A stretch of DNA of 64,000 nucleotides from positions 103,706 to 167,705 of the forward strand of contig CAJTLG010000004.1 of NCBI GenBank assembly GCA_910577395.1, read 5' to 3'. The notes under the pieces are model-generated. The model ran no database searches and was not told the origin of the DNA. It was given only the letters and a program-made list of their open reading frames with translations. Below are positions 52,632-62,560 of this stretch, in pieces. This DNA is from an uncultured Vampirovibrio sp. (lineage in GTDB: Bacteria; Cyanobacteriota; Vampirovibrionia; Gastranaerophilales; Gastranaerophilaceae). The stretch's first letter is position 1. Each line of letters begins with the position of its first letter. The position numbers and the translations under genes were made by a program.

Positions 52632-54227
52632 ATGAATACTGATATAAAAAATATTAATAAAGAGATAAACAAATTTAAAAAGAAAGGCGAAATTCAGAAA
52701 GCTATTGAATATTGCCAGACTATTCTTTTAAAAGAGCCAAGCAGGTATGAATTACATGTACGTCTTGGTGATTTATATATGGATTGGCATTTAGATGTTT
52801 ATCAGGCAAAACAATATATTGATGAAGCTATTACCCAATATCAAAGGGCATCTGAGGCCCTTATTGATAACGGGGAAATATATTATAAAATTGGTTTTGC
52901 TTTTTTCCATAAAGGTGAATTAGACAGGGCCGCAAATTATTTTAATCTTGCAATTAAAAACGGTGCAGACAGAGCCCAGTGCCACTATATGCTGGCTAAC
53001 TGTTTAAAGAAAAAAGACAGATATACGGATGCTCTTAGCGAGGCCGATAATGCCTTAAAGTATGCGTTTTTTAAATCCTCCAGAATACATTATTTAAAGC
53101 ACCGGCTTTTAAGAGTTTTATTCTTTTCTTCGTTTAAAACCAAGGTGCAAAGCAATATAGAGCTCTTGCTTTCGTATTTATTTTTACCGTTTGACAGTGA
53201 GGCAAAGAAAGATTTTTTCCAAAAGTTAAAGATTATTGTTATATTCCCCGACCTTGTAAAGGCATTTTATCTTTGTAAGACAAAAGATTTTGAATCAGCC
53301 ATTGAATATTATATAAAAATGATTGATAAGGTGCCCGGGTTTACGCCCTTATATTGTCTTTTGGGGGATATATACCGTGCAATAGGGAAACACGAAGAGG
53401 CGATAATAGAATATAAAATGGCAAGGTGGATTGATTCTCTTTGTTTTTCAGCTTATTCAGGGCTTGTTCAGGCATATGAAGAGATGGGTGATTATGATAA
53501 TGCAATAAATACGTATACAAAATTTATTTCAATCCACCCTAATAATGCAATTTTACACAGTAATATCGCAAATTTATATTTTATGAAGGGCGAATACGAA
53601 CAGGCGGTTTCTCATTATCAAAGTGCAATAACATTAAACCCTAAGCAGGATTGGACAAGTATAGTGGCACAGACGCTTGGGTATGTTCAGCAAAATGTTA
53701 TTAAAAACACTGATGCTGCAATAGAGGCTTTCCAGGCCGCTTATCTTTTGACGCCGAAAGAACTTGATATCTATATAAGTCTTGGCAGTGCATTTTATGA
53801 CAAAGAAGATTATAAAAACGCTCTTATAATTTACAGAAGGGCGCTTGAACTGGAGCCTAACAATGCAAAAATTCATTGTAATCTTGGATATTTATACTGG
53901 GGTATGGGTGAATTAACCGAGGCTGTTAAAGAATATGAGCTTTCAATAAAGTATGATAAAACCTATGCCATTGCGCATAACAATCTTGGGGTTATATATC
54001 TGGATGATTTAGCGCATATTCAAAAGGCATCTGAATGTTTTAAGGCGGCAATTGAGGCAAATCCAAATTATGCACTTGCATATTACAACCTTGCAAGAGC
54101 GCTTTCCATTAAAGGTGAAAAAGTAGAAGCTGCAAAATTCTTCCAGATTGCCTATGATATAAACGGTATCACAAATGAGATTGACCCTGCGGAAATTCAA
54201 GACAGGCTTAATAATTTATTTGAATAA
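52632..54227 (+). CDS. Multi-TPR protein
   Basis: 531 residues, about ten TPR units (for example AIIEYKMARWIDSLCFSAYSG, NALIIYRRALELEPNNAKIHCNLGYLYWGMGELTEAV written here by parts). A central non-repeat hydrophobic patch (LRVLFFSSF and LLLSYLFLPF) may be a membrane-associated or interaction segment. No enzyme domain. Probably a scaffold. It starts with a strong promoter at the first codon. It lies between the M16 pair and the permease genes. Confidence 0.85.
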   Translation: MNTDIKNINKEINKFKKKGEIQKAIEYCQTILLKEPSRYELHVRLGDLYMDWHLDVYQAKQYIDEAITQYQRASEALIDNGEIYYKIGFAFFHKGELDRAANYFNLAIKNGADRAQCHYMLANCLKKKDRYTDALSEADNALKYAFFKSSRIHYLKHRLLRVLFFSSFKTKVQSNIELLLSYLFLPFDSEAKKDFFQKLKIIVIFPDLVKAFYLCKTKDFESAIEYYIKMIDKVPGFTPLYCLLGDIYRAIGKHEEAIIEYKMARWIDSLCFSAYSGLVQAYEEMGDYDNAINTYTKFISIHPNNAILHSNIANLYFMKGEYEQAVSHYQSAITLNPKQDWTSIVAQTLGYVQQNVIKNTDAAIEAFQAAYLLTPKELDIYISLGSAFYDKEDYKNALIIYRRALELEPNNAKIHCNLGYLYWGMGELTEAVKEYELSIKYDKTYAIAHNNLGVIYLDDLAHIQKASECFKAAIEANPNYALAYYNLARALSIKGEKVEAAKFFQIAYDINGITNEIDPAEIQDRLNNLFE

Positions 54228-54311
54228 TGTGTTTAGCCGTTAGTGCTTTTACAAAAAGATTTAAGCGTAGCGGTTAATTTAAATTTGGTTGATATGGTGT
54301 AAAGTTTTTAT

Positions 54312-55280
54312 ATGTCAGTATGGGTTTTTATATTAAAAAGAATAATTCAAAGTTTGCCTATTATAGTGATTGTATCTATTATTAGCTTCTTTTTAATACG
54401 CCTTTCACCCGTTGACCCTCTTGCGGAGTTAAAATTAAATCCTTCCATATCAAAGGATACCCTTGAACATGAAAAACGGCGGCTTGGCCTTGATAAGCCC
54501 GTTTATGTGCAGTATGTTTATTGGGCAAAAAATTTTATAAAAGGTGATATGGGCACCACCGTCACAGGTGAAAAGGTTTCAAGCAAAATAAAAGAAAGAG
54601 TGTTTAATACCTTGCTTTTATCATTCAGTGTACTTTTTTGGACATGGATTATAGGTATACCGATAGGTGTTATTGCGGCTCTTAATTACAGAAGTGTTTA
54701 TGACAGGCTGCTTACAATATTATCTTCTGTAGGTATGGCAATACCTTCCTTTTTCTTTGCAATATTGCTTTTAATATTTGCACAAAAAACGGGTCTGTTT
54801 CCGATAGGCGGTCTTACAAGTGCAAATTTTTATTCAATGAGTGTGTTTGAAAAATTTGTTGATGTTATTCATCATCTTTTTCTTCCAACCGTAGTATTAA
54901 CCACTATTTCTCTTGCAGGTCTTTCGCGTCAGATGAGGGCAAACCTTTTAGATGTGCTTGATAGCGATTATGTGAAATTTGCACGCGCTAAAGGGTTAAG
55001 TGAAAATAAGGTGATAATAAAACATGCGCTAAGAAACGCGATAAATCCTCTTGTAACACTTCTGGGGTTTGAATTTGCCGGTCTTTTATCAGGTGCTGCG
55101 TTAACCGAGTATGTTTTTCAATACCCGGGCCTTGGCAGGTTAATTTTAGAGGCTGTTTTAAAATCTGATATCAATCTTGTAATGGCAAGTCTTATGATTG
55201 GGTCTTTTATGCTGATACTTGGGAACATTTTGGCTGATATTCTTCTCAAGCTCACAGATCCAAGGGTTAAGGTAGGGTAG
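54312..55280 (+). CDS. Oligopeptide/dipeptide ABC transporter permease (DppB type)
   Basis: 322 residues, six membrane helices, and the EAA-like loop FARAKGLSENKVIIKHALRNAINPLVTLLG that contacts the ATPase. The N-terminal LKRIIQSLPIIVIVSIISFFLIRLSPVDP is typical of DppB/OppB. It is followed 4 nt later by its DppC-type partner. No solute-binding protein and no ATPase are adjacent, so these must be elsewhere or the pair serves another importer. Confidence 0.93.
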   Translation: MSVWVFILKRIIQSLPIIVIVSIISFFLIRLSPVDPLAELKLNPSISKDTLEHEKRRLGLDKPVYVQYVYWAKNFIKGDMGTTVTGEKVSSKIKERVFNTLLLSFSVLFWTWIIGIPIGVIAALNYRSVYDRLLTILSSVGMAIPSFFFAILLLIFAQKTGLFPIGGLTSANFYSMSVFEKFVDVIHHLFLPTVVLTTISLAGLSRQMRANLLDVLDSDYVKFARAKGLSENKVIIKHALRNAINPLVTLLGFEFAGLLSGAALTEYVFQYPGLGRLILEAVLKSDINLVMASLMIGSFMLILGNILADILLKLTDPRVKVG

Positions 55281-55284
55281 CATT

Positions 55285-56367
55285 ATGTTTAAAAAATTTG
55301 CTTCCAATCCTGAATTCAGGCAATTTTTAAAAGATAAAATAAGTGTCAGCGCTTTTTTTGTACTTGTTGTTTTTTATATTACAATTTTATTTGCAGGTTT
55401 TTTTGCCGTATATTCTAAAGATTATTCAAACAGAGCGCTTTCTTATGCGCCGCCTTCCAATGTTTATTTTATAGATAAAGAAGGTAAATTAACAAAACCT
55501 TATACTTATAATTGGATAAGGGTTTTTAACAAAGATACATTAAGTATTGAATACAAGCAGGATAGGAGCCAAAAATATTATTTAAAATTTTTTAAAAAAG
55601 GTTTTGAATATAAATTTTTAGGACTCTTTAAATGCAGCAGACATTTTTTAAGTGTAGATAATGGCGGAGAATTATATCTTCTTGGGCTTGATATAAACGG
55701 CAGAGATAATTTTTCAAGAATACTTTACGGCGGGCAGATTTCACTTACCATTGGTTTTTTGGCTTTACTTATATCTTTTCCCGTCGGCCTTTTGTATGGC
55801 GGGATATCAGGGTATACAGGCGGTTTTATTGATGCTTTTATGATGAGATTTGCCGAAGCTATGATGTCTATACCAAGTTTTTATCTTTTGATAATCCTTG
55901 CTGCAATTTTGCCTTCAGGCATGACAAGCTCTCAAAGGTTTGCCCTTATAACTGTAATATTGGCGCTTATTGGTTGGGCCGGGTTTGCCCGTGTTGTAAG
56001 GGGTATGGTGTTATCAATTAAAACGCAGGATTTTATTAAGGCAGCTGAAGTGACCGGGTGCTCCAAGATGAGAATTATTTTAAAACACATCTTGCCGCAA
56101 ACTTCAAGCTATGTGATTATTGCAATGGCGCTTTCGGTGCCAAGTTACATTCTTGCGGAATCAGGTTTGAGTTTTCTCGGGCTTGGCATTCAACAGCCAG
56201 ATGCAAGCTGGGGAAATATGCTTAAAGAAGCACAGGAATTTTCAAATATAATATACAGGCCATGGCTTTTAACTCCCGGTTTTTTAATTTTTGTTGCTGT
56301 TTTGTCTTATAACTTAATAGGCGATACAATAAGAGATATTCTTGACCCAAAAAGCAAGGTCAAATAG
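55285..56367 (+). CDS. Oligopeptide/dipeptide ABC transporter permease (DppC type), with extra domain
   Basis: 360 residues. After the first membrane helix there is an insert of about 90 residues (NVYFIDKEGKLTKPYTYNW to the LGLDINGRDNFSRILYGG element) that is longer than in usual DppC and lies on the external side. Similar long forms occur in YejE-type permeases. The EAA loop (KAAEVTGCSKMRIILKHILPQTSS) is intact. It forms the channel with the upstream permease. Confidence 0.92.
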   Translation: MFKKFASNPEFRQFLKDKISVSAFFVLVVFYITILFAGFFAVYSKDYSNRALSYAPPSNVYFIDKEGKLTKPYTYNWIRVFNKDTLSIEYKQDRSQKYYLKFFKKGFEYKFLGLFKCSRHFLSVDNGGELYLLGLDINGRDNFSRILYGGQISLTIGFLALLISFPVGLLYGGISGYTGGFIDAFMMRFAEAMMSIPSFYLLIILAAILPSGMTSSQRFALITVILALIGWAGFARVVRGMVLSIKTQDFIKAAEVTGCSKMRIILKHILPQTSSYVIIAMALSVPSYILAESGLSFLGLGIQQPDASWGNMLKEAQEFSNIIYRPWLLTPGFLIFVAVLSYNLIGDTIRDILDPKSKVK

Positions 56368-56387
56368 TTTAGTTATCAGGAGACAAT

Positions 56388-57101
56388 ATGGCGGAATATT
56401 TTCAGGGCTTTGAGTTTCAGTGGCTGCTGTTTTTAAGGATAGGCGCCTCAATATTATTTGCCTTTTTGTTGGGTTTAGAAAGAGAGGTCACCGGTAAATT
56501 TGCAGGACTTAGAACCCATATTCTGGTAAGTGCGGGTGCCTGCGTGTTTACTCTGCTTTCAATTTACGGTTTTAAAATGGCTATTATTGAAGGTTTTGCA
56601 GGTGTTAATGACCCTGCACGTATTGCAGCCCAAATTATTACGGGTATTGGTTTTATAGGAGCCGGCTCTGTTATGCGTCATGGAAACAATATTTACGGTA
56701 TAACAACTGCCGCTACTTTATGGATGTGTGCTGCAATAGGTATGGCATGCGGCACCGGAATGTTTTCTGTTGCAGCTTCCGCTACTATATTTTCTTTAAT
56801 TGTACTTGTTGCAATCAGGCGTTTTGAAAGAAATTTCCTCTCAAGCAAGGCAAGTGAATCAAAGATTTTAGAAATCAGACTTTCTTCATCTATTTCTTAT
56901 ATGAATGAGATGAATTTACTTGTTGATAAAAATTTTAACAAAATTCAAAAAATGGAAAGAAAAATTACCAATGATGATAAGCGTAGTAATTTGGTTATAA
57001 AGATGCGGATATTATCTAATAATACAATATCTGAGGTTAATGACATTTTTAAGGATAAAGATTTTATTGAAAAAGTTGAAATTCAGGAAATTTATGAATA
57101 G
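56388..57101 (+). CDS. MgtC/SapB family membrane protein
   Basis: 237 residues. Conserved segment LLGLEREVTGKFAGLRTHILVSAGAC and GITTAATLWMCAAIGMACGTG in four to five membrane helices, then a soluble C-terminal domain. Family members are linked to magnesium homeostasis or to low-Mg stress; MgtC itself modulates ATP synthase in enterobacteria. Here the role is unknown. 20 nt after the DppC-type gene; a GGAGA site precedes the ATG. Confidence 0.9.
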   Translation: MAEYFQGFEFQWLLFLRIGASILFAFLLGLEREVTGKFAGLRTHILVSAGACVFTLLSIYGFKMAIIEGFAGVNDPARIAAQIITGIGFIGAGSVMRHGNNIYGITTAATLWMCAAIGMACGTGMFSVAASATIFSLIVLVAIRRFERNFLSSKASESKILEIRLSSSISYMNEMNLLVDKNFNKIQKMERKITNDDKRSNLVIKMRILSNNTISEVNDIFKDKDFIEKVEIQEIYE

Positions 57102-57161
57102 CTGTACTAAAAGTTTTGCTTGTGGTATTGTTTTATTGTAAATAATCTGATTTGGAGCAAA

Positions 57162-59678
57162 ATGAGAGTCCACGAACTAGCTAAAGAATTAAATATTACC
57201 GCAAAAGAATTAATGGAAACCGCTAATGACAAGCTTGGGATTGTGTTTAAATCGCACAGTGCCACTGTTACATCGGGCAATATTGATAAAATTCGTGAAC
57301 TTTTTGTAAAGCCTGAAGAAAAAAAGGTAAAGCCAAAGGCGTTTGTTGTTAAAAAAGCAAAGGTTGAAAAACCGGCCGAAGAAGCTCCAAAAGAAGAAGA
57401 AAAACCGGCCGAACTGCCAAAGATTTCTGTTACAAAAGTTGTAAAAACAAGCACAGAGCCGCCCAAAAGCCCTGTGGTTGATGTACCGAAGGACAGACCA
57501 AAGCTTGAAATTGTACGCCCTGCCGCAAAGCCTGCGCAAAAACCTGTAATAAATAAATATAGCAATGCGCCTGAAAACAGGATACCGGATATTGCATCTT
57601 TAACGCGTAAAAACTTTGCAAAACCCGCACAAAAAGAGGCTGAAAAGCCTGCCGAAAATAAAGCAAAAGATAAAGGTGCAAACAAACCTAAACCGGCTGA
57701 TAATGCACCTAAAGCTCCAATTAAAAGGCATATTATTTCACCTGATATGTATGCAAATCAGGATTTTAGAAATAAGAAAAAGAAAAAAGATAAAAATTAT
57801 AAAAATAAAGAGGAAGAACAGGAAAGAATCAGTTTAGAAAAAACCGTTCAGTCCAAACACAGAAAGCATGTCCAGGAGGAAGCCCCGGTTGAAGATGTTA
57901 AACAGGTCGTAATAAACAGACCTATGACAGTTGGAGAGCTTTCAGATAAGATTAAAAAAACACCCGCCGAAATCATTAAATTTTTAATGATGGAAAAAAT
58001 AATGGTGACTGTGAATTCGCCTATCGATATAGAAACCGCCAAAAAAGTGGTTATAAATTTTGATATTGAGCCTTTGGATGAAGATATTGATGCATTTATC
58101 CAGGAAGAAACAGAAAAAGAAGAGAAGAATAAAATTCTTCTTGAGGCCGATGAAAAATCCATAATCAAAAGAGCGCCGGTTGTTACTATTATGGGCCATG
58201 TTGACCATGGTAAGACAACGCTTTTAGACAGTATACGTGCCTCAAAACATAAAATTGTTTCAACGGAAGTAGGCGGTATTACCCAAAGTATTGGTGCATA
58301 TACCGTTTGGCAGGGTGATAAAAAAATTGTATTTATTGATACCCCGGGCCATGAGGCGTTTACCCAGATGCGCGCAAGGGGTGCAAAGTCAACAGATATT
58401 GCAATATTGGTGGTGGCTGCTGATGACGGTGTTATGCCGCAAACAATTGAGGCTATTAACCATGCTAAATCCGCGGGTGTTCCGATTATTGTTGCGGTAA
58501 ACAAAATGGATAAGCCTGATGCGGACCCTGATAAGGTTTTGCAACAGATGACAGAATACGGTCTTGTGCCTGAGGCTTGGGGCGGAGATACAATTTGTGT
58601 TAAGGTTTCCGCAATACAAGGTAAGGGTATTGACGAACTTCTTGAATATATTCTGCTTGTAGCTGAAATGCAGGAATTAAAGGCTGTCAAGGATTGCCCG
58701 GGTATGGGTGTAATCATTGAGGCTAATCTTGATAAGGGCAAGGGCCCTGTGGCTACTATGCTTGTTCAAAACGGTATTTTAAAAGTTGGCGATTCGATTG
58801 TTGTAGGCACTGTTGGCGGTAAAGTAAGAGCTTTGCTTGATGATTCGGGGCAAAGGGTTAAAAATGCTGGTCCTTCAACTCCTGTTGAAATTTTAGGGTT
58901 AAATGAAGTGCCGCAGGCCGGGGATGCCTTTGAGGTGGTTGCAAATGACAAAGTTATGAAACAGATTGTGACTGAAAGAAAACAGGCTGAAAGAGTCAAC
59001 AGGCTTGAGGCTATGGCTGTTTCGCACGTTAAAAAAGAAACCCTTGTCAATGACGAGATTAAAAATCTTAATTTGATTATAAAAGCTAATACTAACGGTT
59101 CTGCTGAGGCTGTAAGCCAGGCAATTCAAAATGTTAAATCCACAAAAGTTATTCCAAAGATTATGCACGTTGGTGTAGGGGATATTTCCGAGGCTGATGT
59201 TATGCTTGCTTCGGCAAGTGATGCCATAATTCTCGGTTTTAGCGTGAAAGAGGATGCAAATGCCCTTGCTGCGGCAGATAGAGAGTATGTTCAAATTAAA
59301 AAATATGATATTATTTATCAGGTTTTAGAAGATGTTGAAAAGACCATGCTTTCACTGTTAGAGCCTGAAATCCAGGAGGTTGAGCTTGGTACTGCAGAGG
59401 TTCGTCAGATATTTACATTTGGCAAAACCGGTAAAATTGCAGGCTGTTACGTACTTGAAGGCAAAATTGTACGCTCTAAAACGGCAATCGTTAAAAGAAA
59501 CGGTGAAGAAATTTACAAGGGCGAAATCAATCAGCTGAAACGCTTTAAGGATGACGTTAAAGAGGTGGCGCAAGGTTTTGAATGTGGTATATCCTTCGCT
59601 AAATTTAATGACCTCCAAGAAGGCGATATTATTGAGGTTTCAACCACTAAAGAGGTTGAAAGAAGCTCTCTGGTTTAG
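57162..59678 (+). CDS. infB: Translation initiation factor IF-2
   Basis: About 838 residues starting MRVHELAKELNITAKEL, with GGAG 6 nt before the ATG. N-terminal IF2N-like motif, a long lysine/proline-rich linker, a second IF2N-like segment (PMTVGELSDKIKKTPAEI), G domain with GHVDHGKTTLL, DTPGHEAF and NKMD, then beta-barrel and C-terminal fMet-tRNA-binding domains. It places initiator tRNA on the small subunit. Upstream of rbfA and truB, a common order (nusA-infB-rbfA-truB); nusA is not seen. Confidence 0.97.
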   Translation: MRVHELAKELNITAKELMETANDKLGIVFKSHSATVTSGNIDKIRELFVKPEEKKVKPKAFVVKKAKVEKPAEEAPKEEEKPAELPKISVTKVVKTSTEPPKSPVVDVPKDRPKLEIVRPAAKPAQKPVINKYSNAPENRIPDIASLTRKNFAKPAQKEAEKPAENKAKDKGANKPKPADNAPKAPIKRHIISPDMYANQDFRNKKKKKDKNYKNKEEEQERISLEKTVQSKHRKHVQEEAPVEDVKQVVINRPMTVGELSDKIKKTPAEIIKFLMMEKIMVTVNSPIDIETAKKVVINFDIEPLDEDIDAFIQEETEKEEKNKILLEADEKSIIKRAPVVTIMGHVDHGKTTLLDSIRASKHKIVSTEVGGITQSIGAYTVWQGDKKIVFIDTPGHEAFTQMRARGAKSTDIAILVVAADDGVMPQTIEAINHAKSAGVPIIVAVNKMDKPDADPDKVLQQMTEYGLVPEAWGGDTICVKVSAIQGKGIDELLEYILLVAEMQELKAVKDCPGMGVIIEANLDKGKGPVATMLVQNGILKVGDSIVVGTVGGKVRALLDDSGQRVKNAGPSTPVEILGLNEVPQAGDAFEVVANDKVMKQIVTERKQAERVNRLEAMAVSHVKKETLVNDEIKNLNLIIKANTNGSAEAVSQAIQNVKSTKVIPKIMHVGVGDISEADVMLASASDAIILGFSVKEDANALAAADREYVQIKKYDIIYQVLEDVEKTMLSLLEPEIQEVELGTAEVRQIFTFGKTGKIAGCYVLEGKIVRSKTAIVKRNGEEIYKGEINQLKRFKDDVKEVAQGFECGISFAKFNDLQEGDIIEVSTTKEVERSSLV

Positions 59679-59777
59679 TTTTTGCTAATATTTATGCAAA
59701 AATATTATAAAATATTTAGCAAAAATCAGTAAAAATTTATAACAATTTTAGTATCTTAAAATAAGGCGGAAAAGCAG

Positions 59778-60128
59778 ATGACACTAAGGAATGAGCGCGT
59801 TAGAAAAGCATTAATGAGAGAAATCTCTGATATTTTATTGAAAGAAATTAAAGACCCAAATATCGCCGGAATAGTATCTATTACTGATGTTGAGGTCTCT
59901 CATGATAACTCTTATGCAAAGGTTTTTTACAGTGTTATGGCAGATGAAAATGGCCGAAACCGCACTGAGAAGGCTATTTCAGCGCTCACACCAAAAATCC
60001 GTTATGAAATCGGAAAGCGAATTCGGCTAAGACACACGCCAGAGCTGCGTTTCGTCTTTGATGAGTCCCTTGAAAGGGGTCTTAGAATTACAAAATTGAT
60101 TGATAAAATTTCAAAAGGCGAGCTTTAA
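59778..60128 (+). CDS. rbfA: Ribosome-binding factor A
   Basis: 116 residues; KH-like fold with ALMREISDILLKEIKDPNIAGIVSITDVEVS and the typical RLRHTPELRFVFDESLERG near the end. It helps mature the 16S 5' end. AAGGCGGAAA precedes the ATG. The truB gene follows after one base. Confidence 0.96.
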   Translation: MTLRNERVRKALMREISDILLKEIKDPNIAGIVSITDVEVSHDNSYAKVFYSVMADENGRNRTEKAISALTPKIRYEIGKRIRLRHTPELRFVFDESLERGLRITKLIDKISKGEL

Positions 60129-60129
60129 A

Positions 60130-61233
60130 GTGCCCGAAAACACTGAACTTCACGCAAAATCCATGCCGGAAACCCCGGCCAATCAACCCTTTTGCTTTTT
60201 AAATATTTTCAAACCAAAGGGTATCACGTCTTTTGACGTTATCTATAAGCTTAGAAAGCGCCTTGGTATTAAAAAAATCGGGCACTCCGGTACCCTGGAC
60301 CCTCTTGCAGAGGGCGTTATGCAGGTGGCTGTCGGGCGTGCCACCCGTCTTATCGATTATTTGGGGTCAGATAAAAAATACATCGCGCGTATAAAATTCG
60401 GGTTTTTATCCTCAACTGGCGATGCAGAGGGCGAAATCACCCTTGTTAACACCCCAAACTTCACATATGACAGCCTTTTAGAGGCTGTTAATTCTCTAAC
60501 CGGTGATATAGTGCAGGTTCCGCCCGTATACAGCGCCATAAAAGTCGGCGGGAAAAAGCTTTGTGACCTTGCACGCAAAGGAAAACTCCATGCCGGCCTC
60601 GCTCTACGCACTCAAAATCCCCAAAACCCGGACAGTGCTTCTTTAAGCACCCAATCGATACAAAAAAATGTGCAAAATAACGCTTTAAACCCTGATATAG
60701 ATGAAAATTTACCGCAAAAAAATCCCGAAACCCTTGATATTAAAATACCTGAACGCCATATAAAAATTTATAACGCCAAAATCCTTACCCCGCGGGCTGT
60801 TTTTGAAACCGGCTCTTCCGCGTCTGAAATTGATATTGAAATTGCCTGTTCAAAGGGCACATATATCCGCTCTTATGCGGTGGATTTAGCGGCACTGCTT
60901 GGCACAGGGGCATATTTAACGGCTCTCACCCGCACTGCTGCGGGCAATTTTACTCTTGATAACGCTGTAAGTATTGATAATGTTACGCTTGCACGCGATG
61001 CGATTAATCCTTTCCATGCACTCGATTTGCCGAAATATTTTCTTAATGAAAATGAATTTGCACGTGTTCAAAATGGCATGCCTGTCATGCTCCAAAATAA
61101 ATCAGAAATAACAAATCAAACCTCTAAAACCAAAATCCCCAATTCACCCGTAATGCTTATTTTTAATGAAACTCTTGTATCAATCGGCGTTTTGGAGGAT
61201 AATAAAATTGTATGTAAAAAGGTTTTTAAATAA
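60130..61233 (+). CDS. truB: tRNA pseudouridine-55 synthase, with insertion
   Basis: 367 residues from a GTG start one base past the rbfA stop (AAGGCG site upstream). Makes pseudouridine 55 in the T-loop of tRNAs. The catalytic Asp is in KIGHSGTLDPLAEGVM; the later SKGTYIRSYAVDLAALLG is also typical. Between ARKGK and RHIKIYNAK there is an insertion of about 55 residues of low-complexity, Asn/Gln-rich sequence not found in usual TruB. An ATG 11 codons downstream is an alternative start. Confidence 0.93.
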   Translation: MPENTELHAKSMPETPANQPFCFLNIFKPKGITSFDVIYKLRKRLGIKKIGHSGTLDPLAEGVMQVAVGRATRLIDYLGSDKKYIARIKFGFLSSTGDAEGEITLVNTPNFTYDSLLEAVNSLTGDIVQVPPVYSAIKVGGKKLCDLARKGKLHAGLALRTQNPQNPDSASLSTQSIQKNVQNNALNPDIDENLPQKNPETLDIKIPERHIKIYNAKILTPRAVFETGSSASEIDIEIACSKGTYIRSYAVDLAALLGTGAYLTALTRTAAGNFTLDNAVSIDNVTLARDAINPFHALDLPKYFLNENEFARVQNGMPVMLQNKSEITNQTSKTKIPNSPVMLIFNETLVSIGVLEDNKIVCKKVFK

Positions 61234-61238
61234 AAATT

Positions 61239-61856
61239 ATGGGAATTTTTGTCAGAACGCTTATTATTACGCTTGTTTTTTGCCTCGGGTATTTTGTTTG
61301 GACGTATTTTGCAAAAGAAGGCTACAGCCCGGAACTTCAAATTTCTAAAGAGGCTAAAAACACCCTTGTGCAGGAAAAGGGCCCTAATACACCAAATATT
61401 CCTAATTCCGCTCCGGAAACTGCAAATCCTAATGCGCAAACCCCTGATAATCCTGCCGCAATGCAGGTTTTACAAATTCCAATGCTTACAAATGACGGTA
61501 ATATTAAATATGTAACAAGAAAAGCTAAGCATAAAACCCTTTATACTGCGCTTGGTTTGCTTTTAAAAGGCCCTACCGAAGAAGAAATCCACCACGGTAT
61601 CTTTACGGAAATTCCTAAAGATGCGCGCCTTATCTCTGTTAAAAGAAATGAGGCTGAAGGCACCATAATAATAAACCTCACTAAAGAATTTGGCGAAGGC
61701 GGCGGCACCCAATCTGTCCTTGCAAGGCTAAGCCAAATTGTAAAAACCGCAGATTTATATGGCGGTAAATCCCCTGTTTATCTTTATCTTGACGGGAAAA
61801 AGGCACAATATCTCGGCGGAGAGGGTATTTATATAGAACAGCCGATTAATAAATAG
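61239..61856 (+). CDS. Membrane-anchored GerMN-domain protein
   Basis: 205 residues: an N-terminal membrane helix (TLIITLVFCLGYFVWTYF), a proline/asparagine-rich linker, then a GerMN domain (LYTALGLLLKGPTEEE, RNEAEGTIIINLTKEFGEG, VYLYLDGKKAQYLGGEG). The domain was named after sporulation and germination proteins but is common in non-sporulating bacteria, including cyanobacteria, as an envelope protein. 5 nt after truB, likely co-transcribed. Confidence 0.88.
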   Translation: MGIFVRTLIITLVFCLGYFVWTYFAKEGYSPELQISKEAKNTLVQEKGPNTPNIPNSAPETANPNAQTPDNPAAMQVLQIPMLTNDGNIKYVTRKAKHKTLYTALGLLLKGPTEEEIHHGIFTEIPKDARLISVKRNEAEGTIIINLTKEFGEGGGTQSVLARLSQIVKTADLYGGKSPVYLYLDGKKAQYLGGEGIYIEQPINK

Positions 61857-61962
61857 TTTGAAACAGTAAAAAATGAAATACAATTAAATAAGGGTAGTAC
61901 CTATTACCTTGCTCCGGCACACGAGTACTAATGAAACAGCTGGAAAGGAGGGTATAAACCAA

Positions 61963-62031
61963 ATGATAGAAAAAATAATAACGCTACTAATCGTAGCAAC
62001 GCTATTCATAGTAGCATCAAAACTATCATAA
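61963..62031 (+). CDS. 22-residue hydrophobic peptide
   Basis: A 22-codon gene (MIEKIITLLIVATLF, then IVASKLS) with an excellent ribosome binding site (AAAGGAGGG, 11 nt before the ATG). The peptide is one membrane helix with charged ends, as in type I toxins or small membrane regulators, but no homology can be claimed. The mRNA region around it is structured: AGGGGG at 62031-62036 can pair with CCCCCT near 62078. Confidence 0.5.
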   Translation: MIEKIITLLIVATLFIVASKLS

Positions 62032-62560
62032 GGGGGTACTAAGCGAAACCTCAATGAAACATCACTTCTTTGGGGCTTCCCCCTATACTTTTATTATTTA
62101 CTTATTTTACCCTTTTGTCAAGCCTGTGCCTTAAAATTGCCTCCTTTCTTTTAATAAAATATCCCCCACCTGTCTAATACATATGGATGATTTTTGTTGG
62201 CATAATAAATTTATCAGCAATGCATTTAATGTTTAAAAGTAAGGAGGTTCGTTTCTAAAGAGCTTTAATTCAGCAAAATATAGTGCAACCCGCAAAATAC
62301 ATATCCGGGTGGCCTTTATATTTTAAAAGCAATGTTAAGCAAATAAGGCTTGAAATTAAAAGGTTAAATTGCAAAAAAAGTTTTAAGGATAAGAGATTGA
62401 TTGCCTAAAGTTGATTTTTTGTCCTTGTGTAAAATTTAACCTTGAAAAAACAGCTAAACTCTTTTTTTAATTATGTATGCGTTAATAGCGCGTATTGTGG
62501 CTAGCTTTGTTATATTTCGCCGGAAAAAGAGTCTTTTTTTACAAAGTCCCCATTTACATC
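62031..62560. other. Non-coding region downstream of the small peptide
   Basis: About 530 bases. Possible long-range hairpin AGGGGG/CCCCCT at 62031-62084 with an internal GGGG/CCCC stem may end the peptide mRNA. A GGAGG at about 62240 is not followed by a start codon. Otherwise nothing is supported. Confidence 0.4.

Noticed and set aside
62240..62280. Strong GGAGG sequence suggesting another gene
   Set aside because: No start codon follows at a usable distance and no open frame is present.
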